DNA of 40,795 nucleotides from Micromonospora acroterricola (GCF_003172955.1 NZ_QGKR01000280.1:1-40795); one strand, 5' to 3'. Positions 16,438-25,257 are shown, numbered from the stretch's first letter. Numbers and translations are program-made. The notes: a model not told the origin generated them from the letters alone.

Positions 16438-18957
16438 TCAGGGCCGGGCGGCGCGGACGGCGGCGTACGCGTCCACCTGTCCCGCGCCGGTGACGTTCGC
16501 CGGGCCGCCACAGGCGTCGGTCGGGTCCTTGGAGCGGTAGGTCGGCACGGCCGGCGTGGCGGTGTCCCGCAGGATCTGCCGAGTCCTCGCCAGGTCGCCG
16601 ACCAGCGCCGGGTTCGCCGACCACATCAGCGCGACCACCCCGGCCACCTGCGGCGTCGCCATCGAGGTGCCGTCCAGCGCGGCGTACCCTCCGCCCGGCA
16701 TGGCCGACACCACGCCCACGCCCGGCGCCAGCACGTCCGGCTTGCCCGGGCCGCCCGCCACCGGCCCACGCGAGGAGAACTCGGCGACGCGGCGCTGCGC
16801 GTCCACCGCGCCCACGGTCAGCACGTCCGCGTACGGCGCGGGCGGGTCGTCGATCGACCCGCACCACGGGCCGGTGTTGCCGGCGGCGGCGACCACGAAG
16901 ATCCCGGCGGCGTCCAGCGCGGCGGTGGCCGGCCGCAACACGTTCCGGTCGCAGCCCTCGATCGCCGGGCAGCCCCACGAGTTGGTCAGCACCTGCGGGG
17001 CGCGCTCCGGTTTGCCGTCGGTGAACGGGTCACCGCCGGCCGGGAAGGGCGCCAGTATGAACTGGAGGCACTCCAGGTAGAGCGCCGGGCTGCCGAGGTT
17101 GCGGTCCAGGTTGACGCAACCCACCCACTGCGCGTCGGGCGCCACCCCGATGCCGCCGCGCCCGACCGCGCTGCCCACCGTGTGGGTGCCGTGCCCGCCC
17201 TGGTCGGTCGGGGTCCGAGTGCCGTCCCAGGGGTCGTACCAGGAGTCGTCTCCGCCGCGGAACCCGGACCGTAGCGCCGGGTGGGCGCCGTCCACCCCGG
17301 AATCCGAGCTGCCCACCACGATGCCCGCGCCGGTCACCCCGAGCTGCGACCAGACCCGGTCGGCGCCGAGTTGGCGGATGTTCCACTCGGGCCCGGTGGG
17401 CGCGGGCGCGGTGCCCCGGCTCTGCCCGGCCGGGGCCGGCAGTGGTCGCAACCGCTGGCTGACCAGCACGCGGGCCACCTCCGGCCGACGGGCGAGCCAG
17501 GCCCGCACCGCCGGACCACCGTCCACCTCGACCGCGTTCACCAGGTAGTACGGCACCAGGTCGAGCCGCAGCCGGCCCAGGTCCCGGCGCAGGTCTGCCT
17601 GGCTGCGGTCGGCGGTGCTCACCAGCCGCCGGTAGACCTCCACCGCCCGGGCGTCCCGCCCGGCCCGGCCCGGTGTGCCCGCCGGCAGGCCGGTCAGGTC
17701 GGCCTGCTCGCGAAGCACCACCAGCAGCCGCTCGCCGTACAGGCCGGGCTGACCGGGCCCGAGGTCGACCACCCCCACCGCCACCAGCAGCACCATCGCG
17801 GTCAGCGCGGCGACCCGCCGGTTCGGGGTACGGGACGTCGACCGGGCCAGCAGCACCGCGTACACGATGGCCACCAGGACCGCGACGGCGAGCCCGGCGC
17901 CGGCGGCGGCCGCCACCCAGAACGGCACGTCGCGGGTGCCGACCAGCAGCAGGGTGATCTCTTCCGGGTCGGTGAAGGCCAGCGGGCCCAGCGCGGCCAG
18001 ACCCACCAGCCAGGCCGTCGCGACACGGCCGGCGCGCACGGCGGCCGCTGCGGGGCCCGGCGTGTCCGTCGCCGGGTCGGGCGTGTCCGTCGTCCCCGCT
18101 GCGTGCCAGGTCGCGGCCCAGAGGGCGGCGAGCGCGAAAGCCACCGGTGGCAGGGTCAGCAGCGCGGGCAGCTGCGCACCGGACTGGCCGGTTGCGGCGG
18201 CGAGCAGCAGCAGCGTCACCCCGGCGACCAGGCCGCCGACCAGCACCAATCGGGCCGGCCGGGGCGGCCGGCCGACCGCGAACCGGGACCAGAAGGTGGC
18301 GTCCAGCAGCGACGCCGCCAGCAACCCGAGGGCGGCCGCCGCCAGCAGGGCCAGCACGGTCTCCAGCAACCCGCCGAGCGCGCCCAGCCAGGCCCAGGGC
18401 AGCAGCAGCGCCAGCCCGGCGGCGACCGCGAGCAGCGGCACCGGGCCCGTCGTCACGCCGGCTACCGCGCCGGCCAACCCGCCGGACGCCGGACCGGCTG
18501 GCCCGCCGGACGCGGACCGGCGCGCTGACCAGCGCACGACGAGCGTGGCGAGTGCCGCCATGGCGGCCAGAGCGGCGAGGTACGCCTCGTGGTGCACCGG
18601 CGGCACGACCCGGAGCAGCGTGAGCGCCCCGAGTGCGAGTGTCGCGCCCAGCCAGGCGCGCCCGGTGGCCCGGACCGCGGCCGACCGGGGCAGCAGTGCC
18701 AGCAGCAGAGCGGGCGTGCCCACCAGCACGACGGTCGTCAGCCCCAGCACCGGCCAGAGCCAGCCGACCCGGTCCCGCCCGAAACCCAGCAGCACCTGGT
18801 CGGTGAGCCAGCCGCCCGCCTGGGTGGCCACCGTCACCGCGACCGTCCAGCCGCCGGCCAGCACGGCGGCGACCACCGGCCAGGGGTTGACCCGGCCCGG
18901 TGGCGAAGGCTGGTAGGGCGGAGGTTGACCAGCGGATGCCGGAGAGCCGACCTGCAT
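16438..18957 (-). CDS. Membrane-embedded subtilisin-like (S8) serine protease
   Basis: An 839-residue protein joining a large membrane domain to a protease. Residues 1-30 are Pro-rich; about 30-395 hold roughly a dozen hydrophobic helices; about 400-510 resemble an I9-type propeptide (LVPYYLVNAVEVDGG, RPEVARVLVSQRLRPLP); about 530-839 are a subtilase with triad D552 (SSDSGVDGAHPAL), H589 (GGHGTHTVGS) and S765 (DGTSMATPQVAG) and oxyanion-region AAAGNTGP. All catalytic residues are intact. Several cysteines in the protease part (CVNLD, CLQF, WGCPAIEGC, WCGS, DACGG) suggest disulfides, so the domain is probably outside the cell. The membrane part has no family I recognise. TACTGT lies 7 bases before the ATG; an in-frame ATG 30 bases upstream is less likely. 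Divergent from glpD. Confidence 0.88.
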   Translation of the reverse strand: MQVGSPASAGQPPPYQPSPPGRVNPWPVVAAVLAGGWTVAVTVATQAGGWLTDQVLLGFGRDRVGWLWPVLGLTTVVLVGTPALLLALLPRSAAVRATGRAWLGATLALGALTLLRVVPPVHHEAYLAALAAMAALATLVVRWSARRSASGGPAGPASGGLAGAVAGVTTGPVPLLAVAAGLALLLPWAWLGALGGLLETVLALLAAAALGLLAASLLDATFWSRFAVGRPPRPARLVLVGGLVAGVTLLLLAAATGQSGAQLPALLTLPPVAFALAALWAATWHAAGTTDTPDPATDTPGPAAAAVRAGRVATAWLVGLAALGPLAFTDPEEITLLLVGTRDVPFWVAAAAGAGLAVAVLVAIVYAVLLARSTSRTPNRRVAALTAMVLLVAVGVVDLGPGQPGLYGERLLVVLREQADLTGLPAGTPGRAGRDARAVEVYRRLVSTADRSQADLRRDLGRLRLDLVPYYLVNAVEVDGGPAVRAWLARRPEVARVLVSQRLRPLPAPAGQSRGTAPAPTGPEWNIRQLGADRVWSQLGVTGAGIVVGSSDSGVDGAHPALRSGFRGGDDSWYDPWDGTRTPTDQGGHGTHTVGSAVGRGGIGVAPDAQWVGCVNLDRNLGSPALYLECLQFILAPFPAGGDPFTDGKPERAPQVLTNSWGCPAIEGCDRNVLRPATAALDAAGIFVVAAAGNTGPWCGSIDDPPAPYADVLTVGAVDAQRRVAEFSSRGPVAGGPGKPDVLAPGVGVVSAMPGGGYAALDGTSMATPQVAGVVALMWSANPALVGDLARTRQILRDTATPAVPTYRSKDPTDACGGPANVTGAGQVDAYAAVRAARP

Positions 18958-19021
18958 GACTCGCACAGTACGGGGCGGGCGGCGCATGCCGGCACGCTGG
19001 CGCGGCGGCTACGGTGGACAG

Positions 19022-20854
19022 GTGCGCGACCCCAACATCTCCCGTTCCGTCGCCGGGCAGCTCTCGCCGGTCCGCCGTGCCGCTGACCTGCGCCGACTCC
19101 GCGCGGAGTGCTTCGACGTGCTGGTCATCGGGGGTGGGGTGACCGGTGCCGGCGCAGCCCTGGACGCGGCCTCCCGCGGTCTGAAGGTGGCCCTGGTCGA
19201 GGCCCGCGATCTCGCCGCCGGCACCTCCAGCCGGTCCAGCAAGCTCATCCACGGTGGCCTGCGCTACCTGGAGCAGTTGGAGTTCCACCTGGTCCACGAG
19301 GCGCTCACCGAGCGCGGCCTGCTGGCGACCCGGCTCGCGCCGCACCTGGTCCGTCCCGTGCCGTTCCTGGTGCCGCTGCCGGCGGGTGGGGGCCTGCGGG
19401 GCCTGCCCGCCCGGGTCTTCCGCCGCTCGTACTACGGCGCCGGCGTGGCCGCGTACGACGCCTTCGCGGGGCTCTTCGGCGGTGGCCGGGGCATGCCGCT
19501 GCACCGGCACCTGACCCGGGAGGGGGCCCGGCGGATCTTCCCCAGCCTGCGGGCCGACGCGCTGGCCGGTGCGATCCGCTACTACGACGGCCAGGTCGAC
19601 GACGCCCGTCTGGTGGTCACGCTGGCGCGCACCGCGGCCAGCCTCGGCGCCACGGTGGTGAGCAGCGCCCGCGCGGTCGGGCTGATCCGACAGGCGCGCG
19701 AGGTGACCGGCGTCCGGGTCCGCGACCTGGAGGCGCCGGCCGGCTCCCCGGACGCGGAGTTCGAGGTGCAGGCCCGCACCGTCATCGCCGCCACGGGCGT
19801 GTGGAGCGACGACATGTCCCGGATGCTCAACGACGTGGGTCTGCGGCCCGGCGTCCGGGTGCGTGCCTCCAAGGGCGTGCACCTGGTGGTGCCCCGCTCG
19901 GCGATCACCGGCGAGACCGGGCTCATCCTGCGTACGGCGAGTTCGGTGCTCTTCGTCATCCCGTGGGGCGGGCACTGGATCATCGGGACCACGGACACCG
20001 ACTGGCGGCTGGACCGGTCCCACCCGGCGGCCTCGGCCCGCGACATCGACTACCTGTTGCAGCAGGTCAACACCGTTCTGGACCGGCCTCTGACGACCGC
20101 CGACATCGAGGGCGTCTACGCCGGGCTGCGGCCACTGCTGGCCGGTGAGGCCGACTCCACCTCGAAGCTCTCCCGGGAGCACGCGGTCTTCGAGCCGATG
20201 CTCGGGCTGCTGCTGGTCGCCGGTGGCAAGTACACGACGTACCGGGTGATGGCCTCCGACGTGGTCGACCGGGCCGCCCGCCGGCTGGGTGGCGCCCGCC
20301 CGTCGCGCACCGCCGACCTGCCGCTGCTCGGCGCGGACGGGTACCCGGCCATGTGGAGGGACCGGGCCGACCTGGCCCGCCGGCACGGCGTGCCGGTGGG
20401 CGTGGTGGAGCACCTGCTGGAGCGGTACGGCACCCTCACTCTGGACCTGCTGGGGCTGATCGACGCCGACCCGCTGCTCGCCTCCCCGCTGGCCGGCGCT
20501 CCCGAGTACCTGGCCGCCGAGGTCGCGTACGCGGCGCGGGCCGAGGGTGCGCTGCACCTGGAGGACGTGCTGACCCGGCGGACCCGGATCTCCTTCGAGA
20601 CCAGCCACCGGGGGCTCGAGTCGGCGGAGCACGCCGCCGAGCTGATGGGTGCGGTGCTGGGCTGGGACGCGGCCACCCGGGCCCGCGAGGTCGAGCACTA
20701 CCGCGCCCGGGTGGAGGCGGAGCGGCAGTCTCAGCGGATGCCGGACGACGCCGCGGCGGACGCGGCCCGGCTGGGCGCCCCGGATGTCCGGGGGTACGCG
20801 GCCGACCGGGGTGGCGACGACGATCAGGCGGAGTTGCGCCCGTCCGCTAGATGA
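19022..20854 (+). CDS. glpD: Glycerol-3-phosphate dehydrogenase, FAD-dependent
   Basis: A 610-residue membrane-associated flavoprotein oxidising glycerol-3-phosphate to dihydroxyacetone phosphate and passing electrons to quinone. The FAD Rossmann motif is VLVIGGGVTGAGAALDAASRG (about residues 37-57), followed by the family block GTSSRSSKLIHGGLRYLEQLEF. VIAATGVWSD, KGVHLVVPRS, WIIGTTDTDW, YAGLRPLL and GGKYTTYRVMA follow in the order of GlpD. The C-terminal domain includes the LEDVLTRRTRISFET motif. The GTG at 19022 is preceded by TACGGT with 6 bases between, consistent with leaderless transcription; an in-frame ATG at 18956 would overlap the divergent protease start. No glpK or glpF is adjacent, so glycerol uptake must be encoded elsewhere. 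Confidence 0.95.
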   Translation: MRDPNISRSVAGQLSPVRRAADLRRLRAECFDVLVIGGGVTGAGAALDAASRGLKVALVEARDLAAGTSSRSSKLIHGGLRYLEQLEFHLVHEALTERGLLATRLAPHLVRPVPFLVPLPAGGGLRGLPARVFRRSYYGAGVAAYDAFAGLFGGGRGMPLHRHLTREGARRIFPSLRADALAGAIRYYDGQVDDARLVVTLARTAASLGATVVSSARAVGLIRQAREVTGVRVRDLEAPAGSPDAEFEVQARTVIAATGVWSDDMSRMLNDVGLRPGVRVRASKGVHLVVPRSAITGETGLILRTASSVLFVIPWGGHWIIGTTDTDWRLDRSHPAASARDIDYLLQQVNTVLDRPLTTADIEGVYAGLRPLLAGEADSTSKLSREHAVFEPMLGLLLVAGGKYTTYRVMASDVVDRAARRLGGARPSRTADLPLLGADGYPAMWRDRADLARRHGVPVGVVEHLLERYGTLTLDLLGLIDADPLLASPLAGAPEYLAAEVAYAARAEGALHLEDVLTRRTRISFETSHRGLESAEHAAELMGAVLGWDAATRAREVEHYRARVEAERQSQRMPDDAAADAARLGAPDVRGYAADRGGDDDQAELRPSAR

Positions 20855-20857
20855 CCA

Positions 20858-20886
20858 AATGTGACATTACCGATGGGTAACCATCG
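20858..20886. promoter_or_regulatory. Two short A+T-rich palindromes between glpD and a lipoprotein gene
   Basis: AATGT-G-ACATT (20858-20868) and CGATGG-GTAA-CCATCG (20871-20886) lie side by side, immediately after the glpD stop and about 45 bases before the deduced -10 (TACGTT, 20930-20935) of the next gene. They look like regulator sites, or the second may be a weak hairpin ending glpD. No family match is claimed. Confidence 0.35.
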
Positions 20887-20942
20887 ATACCGGCCCGGTT
20901 GGTGGTTTCGGCTGCTACCTACGGTGGGGTACGTTTCCGCGC

Positions 20943-21479
20943 GTGCTTTCCCGCGCGCGCTCCCGTCTGCTCATCCCTCTACTCGCCGTGGCGCTCGCCG
21001 GCACCCTGACCGGGTGCTCACTGCTCGATGGCGACACCGCGGCCTCGCCAGCGGCGCAACCGCCGGTCGGTGCGGCCGCCGGCGGGCCGGTGCCGGAGAT
21101 CCCGACGACCGTCGCCGCCGGGCAGGTCAGCCTCCTTCAGCGCCTCGGTGCCGAGGGGCCGCTGCGCACGCTGAGCGTCGAGCGGGACGGCGCGTGGCAG
21201 TGCCTCGACTGCGCCGGCGACGGGGTCACCTCCCGGGGCACGCTCGCCCCGGAGCAGACCGAACGGCTCCAGGTGCTGCTCGCCGACCCCAGGCTGGCGG
21301 GGGAGACCGACCAGGCCCGGCAGTACCGGGTCACCTGCATCGACGCGCTGACCTCCAGCCTGCTCACCTCGTCCGGGCTGGTCACCTCCCAGGACTGCCC
21401 CGGCGAGGAGCGCCCGCCGGTGGCCGGGGAGATCCTGCTGCTGCTCACCCAGGCGACCCCGGCCGAGGTCAAGGGCTGA
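20943..21479 (+). CDS. Putative secreted lipoprotein of unknown function
   Basis: A 178-residue exported protein. The N-terminus has basic residues (SRARSR), a hydrophobic core and lipobox LTGC with Cys25, so it is anchored to the outer face of the membrane. After an Ala/Pro-rich linker comes a domain of about 120 residues with WQCLDCAGDGVTSRG and later cysteines in RVTCIDAL and SQDCPG, spaced so that two disulfides are possible. TLAPEQTERLQVLLADPRL resembles segments found in small actinobacterial envelope proteins, but I recognise no family. TACGTT lies 7 bases before the GTG at 20943, suggesting leaderless transcription. It is downstream of glpD but probably has its own promoter. Confidence 0.75.
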   Translation: MLSRARSRLLIPLLAVALAGTLTGCSLLDGDTAASPAAQPPVGAAAGGPVPEIPTTVAAGQVSLLQRLGAEGPLRTLSVERDGAWQCLDCAGDGVTSRGTLAPEQTERLQVLLADPRLAGETDQARQYRVTCIDALTSSLLTSSGLVTSQDCPGEERPPVAGEILLLLTQATPAEVKG

Positions 21480-21515
21480 CCCCGCACCCGGCCGTTCGTT
21501 CGCCCCGCGGCCGGG

Positions 21516-22916
21516 TCAGAGCACCTTGCCGGGGTTGAGCAGCCCGGCCGGGTCCAGCGCCGACTTGATCGCCTGGTGCACCCGCACCCCGACCGGGCCG
21601 ATCTCCCGCGCCAGCCAGTCCCGCTTCAGCAGCCCCACCCCGTGCTCGCCGGTGCAGGTGCCGCCCAGATCCAGGCCGAGCCGCATGATCTCGTCGAACG
21701 CCCGCCGGCCCCGTGCCAGGCTCGCCGGGTCGGCCCGGTCGACCACGATGTTCGGGTGCAGGTTGCCGTCCCCGGCGTGCCCGACCACCCCGATCGGCAC
21801 GTCGCACTCGGCCGCGATCCGTGCCACGCCGTCCAGCAGCGCGGCGAGCGACCCGCGCGGCACCGCCACGTCGTCGATCACCAGACCACCGTTGCCGCCC
21901 GGGTACGCGTCGGCCGCGAACTTCTCCATCGCCGGGTGGGCCAGCCGCCGCGCCTGCAGCAGCGCCGCCGCCTCCACCGCGTCGGTGGCCGCGTAGACCT
22001 CGTCGGCGCCGGCCGCCTCGCACACCTCGGCCAGGCCGGCCAGGTCGTCGGCGGCCCGGCTGCCGGTGTCCGCCGCGGCCAGCAGGAGGGCCTGCGCGTC
22101 CGTCCGCAGTCCCATCGGCTGGTACGCCTCGATCGCCCGCAGGTGGGTCTGGTCCAGCAGCTCCAGCAGGCTGGGGGTGAGCCCCCGGGCGGCGATCTCG
22201 GCCACTGCCGCCCCGGCGGCGGCGGTGGACGGGAAGACCGCCACCAGGGTCAGCGACTCGGCCGGGGCGGGCCGCAGCGCCACGGTCACCTCGGTGATCA
22301 CCCCGAGGGTGCCCTCCGAGCCGACGAACAGGCGCGTCAGGTCGTAGCCCGCCACCCCCTTGGCGGTACGCCGGCCGGTGCGCAGCACCTCACCGGAGGC
22401 GAGCACCACCTCCAGGCCGAGCACGTACTCGGTCGTCACCCCGTACTTGACGCAGCACATGCCGCCGGCGTTGGTGGCCACGTTGCCGCCGATGGTCGAC
22501 GACTCCCACGAGCCCGGGTCCGGCGGATACCACAGCCCCTGCCTGGCAACCGCCCCCGCCAGCGTCGCGTTGACCACCCCGGGCTGGACCACCGCGATCC
22601 GGCTCACGGGGTCGATCTCCCGGATCTCGTCCATCGCGACGGTGCTCAGCACCACCGCGCCGTCCACCGCGTTCGCCGCGCCGGCCAGCCCGGTCCGCGC
22701 GCCCTGCGGCACCACGGGTACGCCGTGCCGCGCCGCCGCCCGGACCACCGCGACCACCTGCTCGGTGCTGCGGGGACGGGTCACCACCAGCGGGGACCCG
22801 GCGGGGCAGAGGTCGGCCTCGTCCCGCTCGTGCATGCGCAGGAGGTCCGGGTCGGTGAGCACGGCGTTCTCGCCGAGCGCGGCGCGCAGGTCATCGAGGA
22901 GCGTGGTGGGGGCCAT
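21516..22916 (-). CDS. FAD-linked oxidase, GlcD / D-2-hydroxyacid dehydrogenase family
   Basis: A 466-residue VAO-type flavoenzyme. The FAD-binding PCMH domain spans about residues 35-215: PLVVTRPRSTEQVVAVVRAAARHGVPVVPQGARTG, VVQPGVVNATL, SSTIGGNVATNAGGMCCVKYGVT and GYDLTRLFVGSEGTLGVITEV. The C-terminal substrate domain has GHAGDGNLHPNIV with metal/substrate-type histidines, CTGEHGVGLLKRDWL and the closing KSALDPAGLLNPGKVL. These match the glycolate oxidase subunit GlcD, D-lactate dehydrogenase and D-2-hydroxyglutarate dehydrogenase group; the exact substrate cannot be read. No glcE or glcF is nearby, which favours a self-contained dehydrogenase. A clear promoter (TTGATG, 17 bases, TAGCCT) ends 7 bases before the ATG, so the mRNA is probably leaderless. 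Confidence 0.9.
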   Translation of the reverse strand: MAPTTLLDDLRAALGENAVLTDPDLLRMHERDEADLCPAGSPLVVTRPRSTEQVVAVVRAAARHGVPVVPQGARTGLAGAANAVDGAVVLSTVAMDEIREIDPVSRIAVVQPGVVNATLAGAVARQGLWYPPDPGSWESSTIGGNVATNAGGMCCVKYGVTTEYVLGLEVVLASGEVLRTGRRTAKGVAGYDLTRLFVGSEGTLGVITEVTVALRPAPAESLTLVAVFPSTAAAGAAVAEIAARGLTPSLLELLDQTHLRAIEAYQPMGLRTDAQALLLAAADTGSRAADDLAGLAEVCEAAGADEVYAATDAVEAAALLQARRLAHPAMEKFAADAYPGGNGGLVIDDVAVPRGSLAALLDGVARIAAECDVPIGVVGHAGDGNLHPNIVVDRADPASLARGRRAFDEIMRLGLDLGGTCTGEHGVGLLKRDWLAREIGPVGVRVHQAIKSALDPAGLLNPGKVL

Positions 22917-22923
22917 GCAGCTG

Positions 22924-22977
22924 AGGCTAGGTCGCCGACCGGCGATCATCAACATGATCGACTGCGCGGGCTAGCTT
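22924..22977. promoter_or_regulatory. Overlapping divergent leaderless promoters
   Basis: On the minus strand TTGATG (22952-22947) and TAGCCT (22929-22924) are 17 bases apart, 7 bases before the flavoenzyme ATG. On the plus strand TCAACA (22949-22954) and TAGCTT (22972-22977) are 17 bases apart, 7 bases before the DUF4031 ATG. The two -35 boxes share four base pairs, so only one promoter can be occupied at a time. Confidence 0.65.
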
Positions 22978-22984
22978 AGGCGCC

Positions 22985-23269
22985 ATGCTCTACCTGGACC
23001 GGCCTGCCTGGCCGTGGCGCGGTCGCCTCTGGTCGCACCTGATCAGCGACATCTCGTACGCCGAGCTGCACGCCTTCGCGGAGGCGCTGGGTGTGCCCCG
23101 GCGCGGCTTCGACCGGGACCACTACGACATCCCGGCCGAGCGTTTCGCGGCGGCGGTGTGGCTCGGGGCCCGGGTGGTGCCGAGCCGGGAGCTCGTCCGG
23201 TTGCTCCGCGACGCCGGTCTGCGCCGCCCGAAGCACCTGGTCAGGCCCCGCTCACCGGCGGCCCGGTGA
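22985..23269 (+). CDS. DUF4031 domain protein
   Basis: A 94-residue cytosolic protein that is essentially one DUF4031 domain, opening with MLYLDRPAWPWRGRLWSHLISD and continuing through ELHAFAEALGVPRRGFDRDHYDIP. The conserved Asp, His and Tyr residues in DRDHYDIP suggest a small catalytic or metal-binding site, but the family has no known role. The ATG follows TAGCTT by 7 bases, so the transcript is probably leaderless. Its last 29 bases overlap the 3' end of the convergent HD-domain gene. Confidence 0.85.
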   Translation: MLYLDRPAWPWRGRLWSHLISDISYAELHAFAEALGVPRRGFDRDHYDIPAERFAAAVWLGARVVPSRELVRLLRDAGLRRPKHLVRPRSPAAR

Positions 23270-23909
23270 GTGTCTCCAGCTCGCGGCGCAGGTTGGCCCG
23301 GGCCGGCTGCTCCCACCGGCTCGCCAGCGGCGGCAGCCGGTACAGCGCGGGCAGCGCCAGCAGCCCGGTGAGCACCCCGGCCCGCCCGGCCCGGAAGGCC
23401 GGCTCCGGGACGTGCGCGTACTCGCGACGGATGGCCGCCGCGTAACGGTCGTAGGCGGCCGGCGGCGCGGCCAGCACGGCGAGGTCCGCGTCGCAGAGCA
23501 GGGCGCCGTCCCGGTCGCCCGGGGCCACCAGGTGCCCGGCGGTCAGCAGCACCAGCCGGCGCACCTCGGCCGCCGCGGGGGCCGGCACGCCGAGCCCGGT
23601 GAGCACGCTCCGGGCCAGCTCGGCGCTGTCCCGTTCGTTGGCGTCGCCGGCGGCCCGGGGGTCGTAGACCGCGTCGTGGCACCAGGCCGCCAACCGAACC
23701 AGGTCGGCCCGGTCGGCCAGCCCGGCGTGCCGGTCCACCACGTCGAGCACCGCGGTCAGGTGGGCCACCGTGTGGTAGTGCCGGTGCGGCTCCCGCCGGC
23801 GGGCCAGCAGCTGCTCACCGACCTGCGTCGAGCCCCGCCCCGCCCCGGCGCCCCGGGCCACCGCTCGCCACCGGTCCAGCAGATCAGTCACCGCCCGAGT
23901 CTGCCGCAT
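23241..23909 (-). CDS. HD-superfamily predicted metal-dependent phosphohydrolase
   Basis: A 222-residue soluble protein. Metal ligands of an HD domain are visible: H46 and H50 in HRHYHTVAHL, then H78-D79 in AAWCHDAVYDP, and a later Asp in LCDADLAVL. The RHYHTxxH followed by WCHDxVYD pattern matches the COG4339-type proteins, which are predicted phosphohydrolases of unknown substrate. The ATG at 23909 gives the family's usual length; a GTG at 23891 is an alternative and neither has a strong ribosome site. It overlaps the convergent DUF4031 gene by 29 bases and is divergent from the FUSC gene with a 34-base gap. Confidence 0.83.
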   Translation of the reverse strand: MRQTRAVTDLLDRWRAVARGAGAGRGSTQVGEQLLARRREPHRHYHTVAHLTAVLDVVDRHAGLADRADLVRLAAWCHDAVYDPRAAGDANERDSAELARSVLTGLGVPAPAAAEVRRLVLLTAGHLVAPGDRDGALLCDADLAVLAAPPAAYDRYAAAIRREYAHVPEPAFRAGRAGVLTGLLALPALYRLPPLASRWEQPARANLRRELETLTGPPVSGA

Positions 23910-23943
23910 CCCGCGCCGCACCGGGCGGGAGGATTCAGCGGGC

Positions 23944-25230
23944 GTGCCACGGGTAGACGCGCCCATGGCCGTGGCCCGGGACAAGCGACCTCCGATGGTG
24001 CGGCGTACCGCGCTGCGCGAAGGGCTGGTGGACGTCGACGGCGCGCGGATCGCCGAGGTGACCGAGGAGCTGCGGCACCGGGGCCGGGCCACCCTGCACG
24101 ACCGGCTGCACCGGGTACGGATGGCCGGTGGACTGGCCCTGCAGGCCGGGCTGGCCGCCGGGCTGGCGTACTTCATCTCGCACCGGCTGCTCGGCAACCC
24201 GCAGCCGGTGTTCGCGCCGATCTCCGCGGTCGGCACCCTGGCCGCGTCGGTCGGCCAGCGGTTCCGCCGGACCGTGGAGCTGATCGTCGGGGTGGGGATC
24301 GGGGTGGCCATCGGCGACTTCCTGATCTACCTGCTCGGCACCGGGGCGTGGCAGCTCGGCCTGGTGGTCACGGTGGCGATCCTGCTCACCATCTTCGCCG
24401 GCGCCAGCGTCGCCATCGTCATCCAGGCGGCGGCCACGGCGGTGCTGATCGTCACCCTGAGCCCGTCCACCCAGAACCTGGAGATCCCGCGCTTCGTCGA
24501 CGCGTTCCTCGGCGGTGGCATCGCGTTGCTGGTGACGGCCGTGCTGCTGCCACTGAACCCGCTCCGGGTGATCAATCGCGCGGCCCGACCGGCGTTGGAC
24601 CTGCTCAGCGCCCAGCTCGACGCCACCGCCGACGGGTTGCGCAGCAGGGACCGCGCCACCGTCCAGCGGGCACTGGAACGGCTGCGTAACAACAAGGAGG
24701 AACTGGCCACGCTGGCCGAGGCGATCGAGGGCGCGAAGGAGACCGCCACCCTCTCGCCGGCCCGCTGGCACCGACGTGACGAGCTGACCCACTACGCCGA
24801 GGCGGCCGACCCGATCGACCGGGCGATGCGCAACACCGGCACGTTGATCCGCCGGTCCGTCACGCTGATCGAGGACGAGGAACCGGTGCCGGACCCGATG
24901 CCGGACGGGATCGCCCACCTCGCCGAGGCGGTCCGGCTGCTCAAGCACGAGTTCGCCGTGGGCGAGGAACCGCAGCAGGCCCGCGAGCGGTCCTTGCGGG
25001 CGGTCAGCGAGGCCGGTCGGGCGTACGGGGCCGGGGTCGGCTTCTCCGGCAGCGTGGTGATCGCCCAGATCCGGACCACGGCAAGTGACCTGCTGGTGGC
25101 GTCCGGCATCGAGCAGGAGGAGGCGAACCGGTGGATCCGCACCGCCTTCGGGGACCAGGAGCGGCCGGTGAGCGAACCGGCCGAGCCGGGCGGCGGACCC
25201 AGACCCCCCACCGCCCCGCCGGTCGGCTGA
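23944..25230 (+). CDS. FUSC / aromatic acid exporter family membrane protein
   Basis: A 428-residue protein. After a soluble lead of about 55 residues come helices from LQAGLAAGLAYFISHRLLG (about 68-86), with the family-typical PVFAPISAVGTLAASVGQRFRRTVELIVGVGIGVAIGD block, then LGLVVTVAILLTIFAGA, a helix through VIQAAATAVLIVTL and GGGIALLVTAVLLPLNP. The remaining 210 residues are a cytosolic helical domain rich in Glu and Arg (ERLRNNKEELATLAEAIEG), as in FUSC proteins. Relatives export aromatic acids or other toxic anions; the substrate here is unknown. GGGAGGA about 10 bases before the GTG at 23944 supports that start; an ATG at 23965 is an alternative. The C-terminus is Pro-rich. Confidence 0.87.
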   Translation: MPRVDAPMAVARDKRPPMVRRTALREGLVDVDGARIAEVTEELRHRGRATLHDRLHRVRMAGGLALQAGLAAGLAYFISHRLLGNPQPVFAPISAVGTLAASVGQRFRRTVELIVGVGIGVAIGDFLIYLLGTGAWQLGLVVTVAILLTIFAGASVAIVIQAAATAVLIVTLSPSTQNLEIPRFVDAFLGGGIALLVTAVLLPLNPLRVINRAARPALDLLSAQLDATADGLRSRDRATVQRALERLRNNKEELATLAEAIEGAKETATLSPARWHRRDELTHYAEAADPIDRAMRNTGTLIRRSVTLIEDEEPVPDPMPDGIAHLAEAVRLLKHEFAVGEEPQQARERSLRAVSEAGRAYGAGVGFSGSVVIAQIRTTASDLLVASGIEQEEANRWIRTAFGDQERPVSEPAEPGGGPRPPTAPPVG

Positions 25231-25257
25231 CCCGGCCGCAACCCGCCCGCCGGGGCG

